64,000 nt of DNA. Source: a bacterium SCSIO 12696. GTDB taxonomy: Bacteria > Pseudomonadota > Gammaproteobacteria > Pseudomonadales > Porticoccaceae. The translations under genes were made by a program, and so were the position numbers. Positions 10,523 to 20,738 of this stretch are shown one piece after another. How positions within the stretch are numbered: position 1 is the first letter of the stretch; every line of letters begins with the position of its first letter. Under the pieces are notes generated by a model. The model did no database searches and was not told the DNA's origin. It was given only the letters and a program-made list of their open reading frames with translations. The stretch spans positions 1,364,001-1,428,000 of the forward strand of contig CP073744.1 of NCBI GenBank assembly GCA_024397955.1. Reading direction: 5' to 3'.

Positions 10523-11476
10523 TCACAGCCCAAAAAACTGTTTGGCTTGTTCAATATCGTTTGCTATGGCCCCCTGCAACTCTTGCAGCGAGGCAAATTT
10601 CATTTCTTCACGAATTTTATGGCGGAAAGTGACCGTCATACGCTGACCGTAGATATCACCGCTCCAGTTAAACAGGTGCACTTCCAGAATCGGTTTAACA
10701 CTTTCTTCCACCGTGGGGCGCACCCCCACATTGGCCACACCTTGCAGCTGCTGCCCAGCCACCTCTGCCTGAACCGCAAACACGCCACTCAAAGGCGCCC
10801 GGTAGCGATGCAAATGCATATTGGCGGTGGGCACCCCCAACTGACGCCCCAACTGCTGGCCGCGCACCACTCGGCCACTGATGCTATAAGGCTTGCCCAG
10901 CAACGCTGCCACTTCATCAAAGTTGGCCGCATCCAGTTCCCGGCGTACCCGGGTGCTGCTGATGCGCTCGCCATTGCGGCTAACAGTGCGGGTATCCTGC
11001 ACCGCAAAGTCCTGCTCGCTGCCGACCCGCTGCAATAGAGCAAAATCTCCATCCCGGTCGCAGCCAAAGCGAAAATCGTCGCCGATAATGAGGCTGCGCA
11101 CTCTCAGTCCTTCAACCAGAACCTGCTGAATAAACTCCCTGGCCGTAAAACTGCGAAAGCGGGCGTTAAATTGCAGGCAACAAACCCGGTCGATTCCCTG
11201 GGCAAACAATCCGGTGACTTTCTCCCGTAAGCGCATCAAACGCGCCGGCACCTGCTCACCGCCAAACTCTCCACCAAAGAACTCCCGCGGCTGAGGTTCA
11301 AAAATTACCGCCACCGACGGCAAGTCCAGCCGATGTGATTCCTCTCGCAACTGCTGAAGAATCGCCTGATGACCAAGGTGAATGCCATCAAACGAGCCAA
11401 TAGTCACCACACTGCCATCATCAGCTATTGGCAGGTTGTGAATACCCCGGATAAACAGCGGCGAGGAGTTAGGCAC
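10523..11476 (-). CDS. ribF: Bifunctional riboflavin kinase / FAD synthetase
   Basis: 317 residues from a GTG start at 11476, which is supported by the family N-terminus ..FIRGIHNL. The N-terminal nucleotidyltransferase domain carries GSFDGIHLGHQAIL and the later SSTRVRREL motif. The C-terminal flavokinase domain starts around residue 185 with PYSISGRVVRGQQLGRQLG and PTANM. The protein converts riboflavin to FMN and then FAD. It precedes ileS in the conserved ribF-ileS-lspA order and is separated from murJ by 78 bp. Confidence 0.95.
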   Translation of the reverse strand: MPNSSPLFIRGIHNLPIADDGSVVTIGSFDGIHLGHQAILQQLREESHRLDLPSVAVIFEPQPREFFGGEFGGEQVPARLMRLREKVTGLFAQGIDRVCCLQFNARFRSFTAREFIQQVLVEGLRVRSLIIGDDFRFGCDRDGDFALLQRVGSEQDFAVQDTRTVSRNGERISSTRVRRELDAANFDEVAALLGKPYSISGRVVRGQQLGRQLGVPTANMHLHRYRAPLSGVFAVQAEVAGQQLQGVANVGVRPTVEESVKPILEVHLFNWSGDIYGQRMTVTFRHKIREEMKFASLQELQGAIANDIEQAKQFFGL

Positions 11477-11554
11477 AGACGGTCGACCAGATTGTCAAAA
11501 CCGGCGAGTATAGCAATGTTTTTGTAGCATATGTGAGACGAAAGATGGGTGAAG

Positions 11555-13153
11555 CTAAACCTCTCTGGCCCTGAGGTCACGCAAGCGCACACCGGTGGCA
11601 AATAGCGCCCCCGCGTACACAGCAAAACCAGCGCCACAGACAATCAGAATACGATAGCCTCGCTGCCACCAAAGCCATTCCTGCCACTGTGTAAACCACT
11701 GGTTAAAGCCGTATAAGGCCGCCGCCATCACCGCAGTTGCCAGTATCAGGGTAAACGCAAAACGTGCCTGTCCTGGCTGGGGTTGATACACGCCTTCCTT
11801 GCGCAAACCGCGATACAACAATCCCGCATTAAGAATGGCTGACAATGTGGTTGCCAAAGCCAGGCCCACATGGCCAATTTGATAGTAATACTCAAGAGGA
11901 ATCGCCAATGCCAAGTTGAACACCATATTGGTGACCATGGCGATAATACCTATGCGTACCGGGGTTTTCATATCCTGTCGGGAGAAGTACCCGGTGGCGA
12001 GCACTTTGGTGAGCATAAACGCCACCAAACCAAGGGCATAAGCGCGAAGGCTGAGCACCGCCATATCGATATCAGCCACATCAAACTTGTCTGATTTGAA
12101 CAAAGTGGTAATCAGCGGCTCCGCCAGCATAAATAGCGCCACCATTGCCGGTACAGCGATATACAACACACTGCGCATGGCCCAGCCGAGGGTGGCCTCG
12201 AACTGCGCGCCACTGCCAGCGGTATGTTGCCGCGACAGGCTGGGCAGAATCACCGTGGCGATGGCCACGCCAAACACCCCCAGCGGCAGCTCGTACAGGC
12301 GATCCGAGTAGTACAACCAACCCACCGCGCCATCTTGCATAAACGCAGCCAGCACCTGATCCAGCAACAGATTTATCTGACTGATCGAAACACCGAAAAT
12401 TGCTGGCGCCATCAGCAGCAGTATCTTCTGGACACCCGGGTGGTGCCAATCCCACTTGGGCGTCGGCAGCAAATGCAGCTTGGCCAAAAACGGCATTTGA
12501 AACAGCATTTGCAGAGCCCCGGCCAAAAACACCCCCCAGGCCAGCGCCATAACCGGCTCGTCAAAATAACCGACACCGATAAAAGCCGCTGCGATCATGC
12601 AGACATTCAGTAAAACCGGTGCGAATGCAGGCACCGCAAAACGGTCAAAGCTGTTGAGAATCCCTCCCAGCATTCCCGCCATGGAGATAAAGAACAGGTA
12701 GGGGAAAGTGATACGCAACAGCTCACCGACAAGCTCCGCCTTGCCGCCATCACCGCGATACTCAAAACCATAGGCCAGCAATGAGCCCAGCTGTGGAGCG
12801 AACACCACCACCAACAAAGTCAGCACTAATACAACCGAGCCCAACGACGCCGCCACCCGATTAATCAGTTCTTTTACCGCTGCGACACCGCCTTTCTCAT
12901 GGTATTCGTTGAGCACCGGCACAAACGCCTGGGCAAACGCCCCTTCAGCAAACAGGCGACGCAGGAAGTTGGGTATCTTGAACGCCAGAAAGAACGAATC
13001 CGCAGAACCACCCGCCCCAATGGTTTGGGCGAATACAATATCCCTTACCAATCCCAACACCCGCGACATCATGGTCATGGAGCCAGTAATCAGGCTGGAA
13101 CCCAGCAGGCCACGCCGCTTTGTTGGTTTTTCTTGTTGTTCTACAGAATTCAT
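11555..13153 (-). CDS. murJ: Lipid II flippase MurJ (MviN)
   Basis: 532 residues of a polytopic MOP-superfamily membrane protein with about 14 hydrophobic segments. Family sequences seen are the N-terminal SLITGSMTMMSRVLGLVRD, ADSFFLAFKIPNFLRRLFAEGAF and AFVPVL. It flips undecaprenyl-linked lipid II across the inner membrane for peptidoglycan synthesis. In many gammaproteobacteria it lies between rpsT and ribF, as it does here. The 420-bp gap upstream holds the paired hairpin repeats. Confidence 0.96.
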   Translation of the reverse strand: MNSVEQQEKPTKRRGLLGSSLITGSMTMMSRVLGLVRDIVFAQTIGAGGSADSFFLAFKIPNFLRRLFAEGAFAQAFVPVLNEYHEKGGVAAVKELINRVAASLGSVVLVLTLLVVVFAPQLGSLLAYGFEYRGDGGKAELVGELLRITFPYLFFISMAGMLGGILNSFDRFAVPAFAPVLLNVCMIAAAFIGVGYFDEPVMALAWGVFLAGALQMLFQMPFLAKLHLLPTPKWDWHHPGVQKILLLMAPAIFGVSISQINLLLDQVLAAFMQDGAVGWLYYSDRLYELPLGVFGVAIATVILPSLSRQHTAGSGAQFEATLGWAMRSVLYIAVPAMVALFMLAEPLITTLFKSDKFDVADIDMAVLSLRAYALGLVAFMLTKVLATGYFSRQDMKTPVRIGIIAMVTNMVFNLALAIPLEYYYQIGHVGLALATTLSAILNAGLLYRGLRKEGVYQPQPGQARFAFTLILATAVMAAALYGFNQWFTQWQEWLWWQRGYRILIVCGAGFAVYAGALFATGVRLRDLRAREV

Positions 13154-13212
13154 GGGGCGATTGTACGGGGCATGCCTGCATCTACCAAGAATGTTTTATT
13201 TGTGTGGCGAAG

Positions 13213-13328
13213 CGATACGGAACGCCTTCTGAAACACGCCGTGACTTTCTTATCACAGTAAGTATCCATGTAGGCTTCCGTGCGACATCCCTGTCGCACA
13301 GAGTTTCAGAAGGCGCTCCATACCACTT
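13213..13328. repeat. Hairpin-forming intergenic repeat, copy 1 (inverted relative to copy 2)
   Basis: Gene-free DNA between murJ and rpsT. Perfect 13-bp outer arms lie at 13223-13235 (CGCCTTCTGAAAC) and 13303-13315, extended outward imperfectly to about 13213 and 13325. An inner perfect hairpin GTGCGAC / GTCGCAC lies at 13280-13286 and 13293-13299 with a 6-nt loop. The reverse complement aligns along its whole length with copy 2: shared blocks are ACTCTGTGC, GGAAGCCTACA-GGAT / AGAAGCCTACAGGGAT, and ACGGCGTGT. No coding potential is credible. It is best read as a short non-autonomous repeat (REP/MITE-like); the family name is unknown to me. Confidence 0.75.
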
Positions 13329-13365
13329 CTTAGCATCAAAGCTTTGTACTCCGAACTTGACAGGA

Positions 13366-13480
13366 TATTGGGGGCTTACCTTCCAAGACTCTGTGCCGCA
13401 TGGACGCGGCACAGAAGCCTACAGGGATGCCTCCCTTATTAACGAAAGTACGGCGTGTCTTGAAAGGTAAGCCCCCAATA
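13366..13480. repeat. Hairpin-forming intergenic repeat, copy 2
   Basis: Outer arms are 17 bp and perfect: 13366-13382 (TATTGGGGGCTTACCTT) and 13464-13480. They continue inward for six further pairs after one mismatch (to 13389 and 13457). The inner perfect hairpin is CTGTGCCGC (13391-13399), a 6-nt loop, and GCGGCACAG (13406-13414). It is homologous to copy 1 in opposite orientation, but both stems differ in sequence while remaining paired. The element ends 18 bp before the -35 box of the rpsT promoter. Confidence 0.78.
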
Positions 13481-13498
13481 CACCCCCACAAAACAAAC

Positions 13499-13527
13499 TT
13501 GCACACCACCCCAAAAATCTGTATATT
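13499..13527 (+). promoter_or_regulatory. Predicted sigma-70 promoter of rpsT
   Basis: TTGCAC (13499-13504) and TATATT (13522-13527) are separated by exactly 17 bp and lie 47 bp before the rpsT start. No other promoter is needed to explain rpsT, because the flanking murJ is on the other strand. Confidence 0.65.
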
Positions 13528-13573
13528 GCCGCGTCCTTGAAACCTGACCAGAATTTTTAGAGGAGCACACTCA

Positions 13574-13843
13574 GTGGCTAACTCTCCACAAGCACGCAAG
13601 CGCGCGCGCCAAAACGACAAGCGTCGCGTTCACAATGCAGGCCTGCGTTCCATGGTGCGCACCTACATCAAGAAAGTTTACGCAGCTATCGAAGCTGGTG
13701 ACGCCGCAGCCGCTCAAGAAGCGTACACCGCTGCCGTTCCGGTAATCGACCGCATTGCCGACAAAGGCATTATCCACAAGAACAAAGCCGCTCGTCATAA
13801 GAGCCGTTTGAACGCTCAGGTAAAAGCACTGGCTACTGCCTAA
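13574..13843 (+). CDS. rpsT: 30S ribosomal protein S20
   Basis: 89 residues, [17 protein letters not shown].. after the initiator, with the typical Lys/Arg/Ala-rich composition and the [13 protein letters not shown] end of bS20. It starts with GTG at 13574, with an AGAGGAG ribosome site about 9 nt upstream. Non-ATG initiation is known for rpsT in enterobacteria, where it takes part in autoregulation. It is monocistronic: it has its own promoter and is closed by a strong terminator at 13866-13897. Confidence 0.97.
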   Translation: MANSPQARKRARQNDKRRVHNAGLRSMVRTYIKKVYAAIEAGDAAAAQEAYTAAVPVIDRIADKGIIHKNKAARHKSRLNAQVKALATA

Positions 13844-13865
13844 GTTTGTTACCGACGTGGATACT

Positions 13866-13897
13866 AAAAAGCCCTGATCTTGCGATCAGGGCTTTTT
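13866..13897. terminator. Bidirectional intrinsic terminator between rpsT and murA
   Basis: The 9-bp stem GCCCTGATC (13871-13879) / GATCAGGGC (13884-13892) has a 4-nt loop. A T-run follows on the plus strand and an A-run precedes it, so it can stop rpsT (plus) and murA (minus) transcripts. Confidence 0.9.
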
Positions 13898-13916
13898 GTT
13901 TTGCCTCAAAGAAAGC

Positions 13917-15191
<1,275 letters not shown>

Positions 15192-15257
15192 TTATGGCGT
15201 CAGTAAAAAATTCAGTATCAAGAACCAAAGGCCAGCTTGCAACTGTTTATTGACTGG

Positions 15258-15491
15258 TTATTGGCCAGCCTCTTCCGGTGTCAGCGTGGTCATATGCACA
15301 GCGTGTATGGTGCCGTCGGCAATCAATTCAGACAGTGCACCGTAGATCAGCTGTTGGCGCTTGAGAGTTCTTAGTCCTGCAAATAATTCGCCCACGGCGG
15401 AAACCGTCAGGTGATTACCTTCGGCCTCCACCTCAATTTGGCAACCGTCCAGCTGAGCGGCAAGGAGCTGTTTTATCTCGTCGAGATTCAT
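15258..15491 (-). CDS. ibaG: BolA family protein IbaG
   Basis: 77 residues starting MNLDEIKQLLAAQL at the ATG 15491; upstream in-frame codons would run into mlaC and were rejected. The BolA fold signatures are LTVSAVGELFAGLRTLKRQQLIYGAL and the conserved HAVHM near the C-terminus. IbaG is an acid-stress-linked BolA paralogue that binds monothiol glutaredoxin Fe-S complexes. The start lies 10 nt after the mlaC stop, and murA follows after 81 bp. Confidence 0.92.
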   Translation of the reverse strand: MNLDEIKQLLAAQLDGCQIEVEAEGNHLTVSAVGELFAGLRTLKRQQLIYGALSELIADGTIHAVHMTTLTPEEAGQ

Positions 15492-15501
15492 AAAAATGCC
15501 C

Positions 15502-16110
15502 TTATACCTTGGAGGCCCAGTTGTCGATGACCTTGTCAACATCGCCACTGTGCTTTTTGGCAGCCTGGGTAAACTGGTTACGGAAGGTTTTGCCGATGTT
15601 GACACCACCGATCACCACATTGATGATTTTCCACTCACCCTGTTTATTACGGCCCATGGTGTACGCCACTGGGTAGACTTTGTCCTTGCCGTGTATCTCC
15701 TGATTGACCGTTACCTTGCGCTTACCTTTCAGCTCTCCCTTGGGCGGCAACACAACAATTTTTTCGTCGCTGTAGGCCAATAGGCCACGGCCGTAGGTTT
15801 CTACCAGGCCGCGACGAAACACATCGGCAAAGCGCTTTTTCTGCTCGTCGCTGGCGGTTTTGCGGTAGGAGCCCATCACATTGGCGGATATCCACTTAAA
15901 GTCGATCAGCCCATCCAGGCGCCCTTCCAGGTATTCAAAAAATGGCTCCGGGTCTTCATCGGCGGTATCCCGGTACTGTTCCATACCCGACAGCAAGTCA
16001 CCGGTCATGGACTCAATCAACTGGTGGGGCTCACTGGCAGCGGCCGAACCGGCCAGCAGCATCAAACCCATCAAAAAAGCAGCAATACGTGAAGCAAACA
16101 TAACTCTCAT
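15502..16110 (-). CDS. mlaC: MlaC-like periplasmic phospholipid-binding protein
   Basis: About 202 residues from ATG 16110. A signal peptide (MRVMFASRIAAFLMGLMLLAGSAAA) is followed by a complete MlaC/Ttg2D domain, with motifs YRKTASDEQKKRFADVFR and WKIINVVIGGVNIGKTFRNQF. Known role: shuttles phospholipids between the outer-membrane MlaA-porin complex and the inner-membrane MlaFEDB ABC complex. Normally it sits in mlaFEDCB upstream of ibaG-murA. Here it is the first gene of the group, and mlaF, mlaE, mlaD and mlaB are absent on both sides. Confidence 0.92.
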   Translation of the reverse strand: MRVMFASRIAAFLMGLMLLAGSAAASEPHQLIESMTGDLLSGMEQYRDTADEDPEPFFEYLEGRLDGLIDFKWISANVMGSYRKTASDEQKKRFADVFRRGLVETYGRGLLAYSDEKIVVLPPKGELKGKRKVTVNQEIHGKDKVYPVAYTMGRNKQGEWKIINVVIGGVNIGKTFRNQFTQAAKKHSGDVDKVIDNWASKV

Positions 16111-16292
16111 TTCTCTTTCGGTTATCCAAGTCAGCACTTTGACCACAAACAGTGGCAATTTACCCCCGTAAACGCATCACAGAAACGCAAGCTGACAATG
16201 AGGCGGGTGATGGGAGAAAAGTGCTGACTTCAAAGTGCGCGCACTATACCATTGCCACCCGTTTTCGCGAATACTCCTTACTGATATCCCCT

Positions 16293-17276
16293 ATGGCTGA
16301 ATACATCTCTGCAATACCGGCCTGGCTGGCCATGCTGATTGGGCTTATCGCACTGGTATGGGGGGCAGACCGCTTTGTGGCGGGCAGTGCCGCCACTGCT
16401 CGAAACTTTGGCATGTCACCGCTGATTATCGGCCTGACCATTGTCTCCATCGGCACCTCTGCACCGGAAATCATTGTAGCTATCAATGCCAGCCTGTCCG
16501 GTAGCGGCGAAATGGCTGTGGGCAACGCATTGGGCTCAAATCTCGCCAATATCGGCCTGGTATTGGGGGTGACCGCACTGGTAGCGCCATTGCCAACACA
16601 GCCGCACCTGATTAAGCAGGAAGGTCCGGTTTTGCTGGCGGTCACATTGCTGGCCGGGGTGCTGTTGCTCAACGACCACCTTTCTCGCCTCGATGGCATT
16701 ATTTTAGCTGGGCTTTTGGTACCCCTGCTGTGGTTCACTCTTCACCAAAAGCGCGGTGAACTCTCACCAAGAGAAGTAGAAGAAGAGCTGGAAGATATTC
16801 CTACACTGAATATGACGCCGGCACTTATCTGGCTATTGGTGGGTTTGGGCACACTGTTGCTAGGCTCAGACTTACTGGTAAACGGCGCCACCCGCACCGC
16901 TCAAGCACTCGGTGTTAGCGAATTGGTGATTGGCCTTACCGTGGTAGCTGTCGGCACCAGCCTGCCGGAGCTGGCCACCTCCATCGTCAGCGCGCTGCGT
17001 GGCCATCACGATATTGCCCTGGGTAATATTTTTGGCTCCAACCTGTTTAACTTACTGGCGGTAATGTCGATGCCCGGACTGATTGCCCCGCTGGCGCTGG
17101 ATCCGCAGGTATTTAACCGGGACTTCTCCGCCATGGCGCTACTCACCGGATTACTGCTGATTGGTGTGATTTGGTCCCTGCGCAAACGCGGCGGTCAGGC
17201 CCGCAGCGGCCGGCTGGGAAGGCGTTTTGGTGCCCTGTTGGTGGTACTGTACTGCGCATACTACAGCTTTCTATAA
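16293..17276 (+). CDS. Calcium/sodium antiporter, CaCA family (YrbG-like)
   Basis: 327 residues from ATG 16293. An upstream in-frame ATG would add an improbable hydrophilic extension overlapping the mlaC promoter region. Ten or so membrane segments carry the two alpha repeats of the CaCA family: GTSAPEIIVA..VGNALGSNLANIG and GTSLPELATS..LGNIFGSNLFN. It sits where E. coli has yrbG, immediately before kdsD, and is divergent from mlaC across 182 bp. The transported ion cannot be read from sequence alone. Confidence 0.92.
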   Translation: MAEYISAIPAWLAMLIGLIALVWGADRFVAGSAATARNFGMSPLIIGLTIVSIGTSAPEIIVAINASLSGSGEMAVGNALGSNLANIGLVLGVTALVAPLPTQPHLIKQEGPVLLAVTLLAGVLLLNDHLSRLDGIILAGLLVPLLWFTLHQKRGELSPREVEEELEDIPTLNMTPALIWLLVGLGTLLLGSDLLVNGATRTAQALGVSELVIGLTVVAVGTSLPELATSIVSALRGHHDIALGNIFGSNLFNLLAVMSMPGLIAPLALDPQVFNRDFSAMALLTGLLLIGVIWSLRKRGGQARSGRLGRRFGALLVVLYCAYYSFL

Positions 17277-17333
17277 GCGGTTATACTACCCTGCGCATAC
17301 ACAATCACAGTCACACAAAACCATGGAGCTGCC

Positions 17334-18302
17334 ATGAGTTCACCCCTGTTAGAAAGCGGTCGACGCACTATCCATATAGAAGGCGATGCGGTTCGGCAAC
17401 TGGAAAACCGCATTGGTGCCGACTTCCAAACAGCCTGTGAGCTTATGCTGGATGTCAAAGGCCGTGTAGTGGTTACCGGCATGGGCAAGTCCGGCCACAT
17501 CGGCCGCAAGATTGCCGCCACTTTGGCCAGCACCGGCACACCGTCATTTTTTGTCCACCCCGGCGAAGCCAGTCACGGCGACCTGGGTATGATTACCGAA
17601 AACGACGCGGTACTGGCCATTTCCAACTCCGGCTCCACTGCAGAAGTCATCACTTTGCTGCCACTGATCAAACGCCTGGGCGTGCCCATGGTCAGTATGA
17701 CTGGCAACCCCGGCTCGCCACTGGCAGAAGCCGCTCACGCCCATCTGGACATCAGCGTAGAAACCGAAGCCTGCCCACTGGGCCTGGCACCCACCTCCAG
17801 CACCACGGTCACTCTGGTAATGGGCGACGCCCTGGCGGTGTCATTACTGGAAGCTCGTGGTTTTACCGCCGAAGATTTTGCGTTTTCCCACCCCGGTGGT
17901 GCTCTGGGCCGCAAACTGCTGCTCAAGGTGGAAGACATTATGCACAAGGGCGATGAAGTACCCCGGGTGAATGACACCAGCTCCGTGCGTGACGCCCTTG
18001 TAGAAATGACCGGCAAAGGCTTTGGTATGACCACAGTGGTGGATGCTCAACAGCATTTGCTGGGGGTATTCACCGATGGTGACCTGCGCCGTGCCGTGGA
18101 TCAGCGCATCGACATCAATACTGCCGAAGTAAAAGATGTGATGACCCTGAACTGCAAAACCATTTCGCGCAACATCCTCGCCGCCGAAGCACTGGGCATT
18201 ATGGAGGATTACAAAATCACCGCGCTGGTGGTGGAAAACGACGATCAACAACCCTGCGGCGTACTGCACATGCACGATGTGTTGCGCGCCGGGGTTATGT
18301 GA
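17334..18302 (+). CDS. kdsD: D-arabinose-5-phosphate isomerase
   Basis: 322 residues. An N-terminal SIS domain (VVVTGMGKSGHIGRKIAATLASTG, HPGEASHGDLGM, SNSGSTAEV) is followed by a pair of CBS domains from about residue 207. It converts ribulose-5-phosphate to arabinose-5-phosphate, the first step in Kdo synthesis for lipopolysaccharide. The neighbours kdsC and lptCAB confirm the LPS role. It lies 57 nt after the antiporter gene and 12 nt before kdsC. Confidence 0.96.
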   Translation: MSSPLLESGRRTIHIEGDAVRQLENRIGADFQTACELMLDVKGRVVVTGMGKSGHIGRKIAATLASTGTPSFFVHPGEASHGDLGMITENDAVLAISNSGSTAEVITLLPLIKRLGVPMVSMTGNPGSPLAEAAHAHLDISVETEACPLGLAPTSSTTVTLVMGDALAVSLLEARGFTAEDFAFSHPGGALGRKLLLKVEDIMHKGDEVPRVNDTSSVRDALVEMTGKGFGMTTVVDAQQHLLGVFTDGDLRRAVDQRIDINTAEVKDVMTLNCKTISRNILAAEALGIMEDYKITALVVENDDQQPCGVLHMHDVLRAGVM

Positions 18303-18314
18303 CCCGGAGGACAG

Positions 18315-18845
18315 ATGACAGTCGACAATCAAGCCACCGAAGCGGCAAAAAAAATCCGCCTGTTACTGCTGGATGTGGATGGTGTACTCACCGATGGTAA
18401 GCTCTACTACAGCGAGAGCGGCAGCGAAGCCAAGGCGTTTAATATTCAAGACGGCCAGGGCATCAAGCTGCTGCAACGCAATGGCGTCGAGGTGGGCATT
18501 ATTACCGGGCGCAGCTCGCAACTACTGGCCAGGCGGGCTAAAGAGCTGGGTATTGAACGGGTAGTTCAGGGCCGCGAAGACAAACTCACCGCCCTCAATG
18601 AACTGCTGGAAACCTGTGACTACCAACTTCACGAGATTGCCCATGTGGGCGATGACTTACCCGATGTGGCGGTGATTCGCCGTGTCGGCCTGGGCATTGC
18701 GGTGGCAAACGCCAACTGGTTTGTGGCCGAACAGGCGGACTGGCAAATCCAAAACAAAGGCGGCGATGGCGCTATCCGCGAAGTGGCTGAATTTATTCTC
18801 AGCGCTCAGGGGAAATTGCAGAGCACACTGGAGCCGTATTTATGA
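18315..18845 (+). CDS. kdsC: 3-deoxy-D-manno-octulosonate 8-phosphate phosphatase
   Basis: 176 residues, HAD superfamily without a cap domain. Motif I is LLLDVDGVLTDG with Asp20 and Asp22, motif II is IITGRSS, motif III is QGREDK and motif IV is HVGDDLPD. It hydrolyses Kdo-8-phosphate to Kdo in the cytosol. A GGAGG site precedes the ATG, and the gene lies between kdsD and lptC in the LPS biogenesis operon. Confidence 0.96.
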   Translation: MTVDNQATEAAKKIRLLLLDVDGVLTDGKLYYSESGSEAKAFNIQDGQGIKLLQRNGVEVGIITGRSSQLLARRAKELGIERVVQGREDKLTALNELLETCDYQLHEIAHVGDDLPDVAVIRRVGLGIAVANANWFVAEQADWQIQNKGGDGAIREVAEFILSAQGKLQSTLEPYL

Positions 18846-18874
18846 AACCACAGTTGCTGTTGGAGTACTGCTAA

Positions 18875-19462
18875 GTGCTGCGGCCATTCCTGATCTTTGC
18901 ATTGATCGTCGCCTTGGGTTGGAACTTTCGCCAGTTCTGGATCTCACCTCCCGAGACGTTTTTTCAGCCCACCGCCACCACTACTGACGTGCCCAAAGCC
19001 AACGTTTACATGCACAAAACCGACACTCGGCAGTTCAACGACCAGGGCGAACTGGCATATCGGCTGACGTCCGAGCGCACCGAACACTTTACCGAGTCGC
19101 AAAGCTTTGTGCTCAGCGCCCCCAAAATCACCTCCTTCCAAAAAGATGCGCCCCCCTGGACTCTGTCTGCCAATAATGGCGTGGTGGAAAAAAACGGCGA
19201 GAGTATTCGCCTGAACGACCAGGTGGTTGGCCGCCGCTTTATGCAGGAACGCACCATCACTTTGAAAACACCGGCACTGTTGTTTATCCCTGAGAAACAA
19301 TACGCCGAAAGCGACAAAAACGTTACAATCACCATGCCCGGAGCAAATACGTCAGGCACTGGCTTTAAAGCCAACCTCAATACCGGTGAATACCAATTAC
19401 TTTCTCGCGTAAAAGGACAGCTGGATGCCACGAAATCGTCCACCTCTGACCAGACCAACTAA
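18875..19462 (+). CDS. lptC: LPS export system protein LptC
   Basis: 195 residues from a GTG at 18875, with GGAG 9 nt upstream. One N-terminal membrane anchor (residues 2-14) is followed by a periplasmic OstA-like beta-jellyroll with VYMHKTDTRQFNDQGELAYRL. LptC is the bitopic partner that links the LptBFG transporter to LptA in the LPS bridge. The last 38 nt overlap lptA, which supports coupled translation. Confidence 0.93.
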   Translation: MLRPFLIFALIVALGWNFRQFWISPPETFFQPTATTTDVPKANVYMHKTDTRQFNDQGELAYRLTSERTEHFTESQSFVLSAPKITSFQKDAPPWTLSANNGVVEKNGESIRLNDQVVGRRFMQERTITLKTPALLFIPEKQYAESDKNVTITMPGANTSGTGFKANLNTGEYQLLSRVKGQLDATKSSTSDQTN

Positions 19463-19973
19463 GATTAGCTCAGCGCTGGCTGCCGCGGTATTGACTGTGG
19501 CAATGAGCCCGTCCGCTCTGGCACTGCCAGAAGATCGCCTGCAACCCCTGGAAATCAAAGCCGAGCACAATGCCGGGGATGTCAACGGCAACCTGATATA
19601 CAGCGGTGACGTGCGTATTGTGCAAGGCTCCCTGCGACTCAACGCCGACAAAGTGGAAGCGCAAATCAACCAGCAAACCATTCTCTGTACCGGCAAGCCC
19701 GCCTCTTTCCAACTCACCACGGTGGATTACGGCCTGGTGACCGGCAAGGCCGAAGAGCTGTACTTTGATCGCAGCAGCGGCAAATTACGCCTGTCCAAGG
19801 ATGCCATCATTACCAAGGAAGATGGCTCGTTCACACAGGGCGACACCATCACCTACAACATTGACAGTGAAACCTGGACAGTTGAAGGCGGCACCACCGT
19901 GCTGCCACCTGCGGTTACCAAGCCGGATGAAGGTTCGGCAAGCGACAAGGAAGTTGACAATGGCGACTCTTGA
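19425..19973 (+). CDS. lptA: LPS export system periplasmic protein LptA
   Basis: 182 residues with a signal peptide ending SALA (about residue 33). The OstA-like domain follows, with [20 protein letters not shown] and [10 protein letters not shown]. LptA forms the periplasmic bridge that carries LPS to LptDE. The acidic tail [17 protein letters not shown] is species-specific. The gene overlaps lptC at its start and lptB by 14 nt at its end. Confidence 0.95.
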   Translation: MPRNRPPLTRPTKISSALAAAVLTVAMSPSALALPEDRLQPLEIKAEHNAGDVNGNLIYSGDVRIVQGSLRLNADKVEAQINQQTILCTGKPASFQLTTVDYGLVTGKAEELYFDRSSGKLRLSKDAIITKEDGSFTQGDTITYNIDSETWTVEGGTTVLPPAVTKPDEGSASDKEVDNGDS

Positions 19974-20685
19974 AGCTCGCCACCTGGCCAAAGCCTATAA
20001 AAAACGTCCGGTTGTTAAAGACGTCTCCATGAAAGTCAGCAGCGGCGAAATCGTCGGTTTGCTGGGCCCCAATGGCGCCGGTAAAACCACCTGTTTTTAC
20101 ATGATTGTGGGCCTGGTGCCACTGGGTGGAGGAGAAATCCTGATTGACGGCGAAGACGTCACTCACCTGCCCATGCATGGAAGAGCTCGTAAAGGTTTGG
20201 GCTATTTGCCCCAAGAAGCCTCTATCTTTCGGCGCCTCAGCGTCCAAAATAACATTATGGGGATTTTGGAAACCCGCAAACAGCTGAGCCGCAAACAGCG
20301 CCAGGAAAAACTGGAAGAGCTACTGCAAGAGTTCCACATCACCCATATTCGCGACAGCTTGGGAATGAGTCTGTCCGGCGGTGAACGACGCCGGGTGGAG
20401 ATCGCCCGAGCTCTGGCCACTGAGCCTCAATTTATTTTGCTGGATGAGCCCTTTGCTGGCGTTGACCCTATCTCTGTGAACGACATCAAACAGATTATTC
20501 GCCATCTGCGTGACAAAGGTATCGGCGTGCTGATTACCGATCACAACGTTCGTGAAACTCTGGATATTTGCCATCACGCTTACATTGTCGGTGAGGGCCA
20601 CGTGATTGCCGAAGGCGACGCCACCACTATCCTCGGCAACCAGCAGGTCCGCGATATTTATCTGGGCGAGCACTTTGAGCTGTAG
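19960..20685 (+). CDS. lptB: LPS export ABC transporter ATPase LptB
   Basis: 241 residues from ATG 19960, with AAGGA just upstream; the first 14 nt lie within lptA. Walker A is GPNGAGKTT (36-44), the signature is [15 protein letters not shown] and Walker B is [12 protein letters not shown], with an H-loop in [11 protein letters not shown]. It powers extraction of LPS from the inner membrane with LptFG, whose genes are not in this window. rpoN follows after 53 bp, as in most gammaproteobacteria. Confidence 0.97.
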   Translation: MATLEARHLAKAYKKRPVVKDVSMKVSSGEIVGLLGPNGAGKTTCFYMIVGLVPLGGGEILIDGEDVTHLPMHGRARKGLGYLPQEASIFRRLSVQNNIMGILETRKQLSRKQRQEKLEELLQEFHITHIRDSLGMSLSGGERRRVEIARALATEPQFILLDEPFAGVDPISVNDIKQIIRHLRDKGIGVLITDHNVRETLDICHHAYIVGEGHVIAEGDATTILGNQQVRDIYLGEHFEL

Positions 20686-20738
20686 CAACGCGATTCAATG
20701 ATCAGCACTATAACCACAACAAACACTCGCTGTATTTT

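Noticed and set aside
13120..13470. Several overlapping open frames on both strands between murJ and rpsT
   Set aside because: They lie in the two hairpin repeats and mirror each other because of the palindromic sequence. No ribosome site or protein-like composition.
13213..13480. The two hairpins as integron attC sites
   Set aside because: No GTTRRRY/RYYYAAC core pair, no integrase and no cassette-like gene between them. The shared features are inconsistent with attC architecture.
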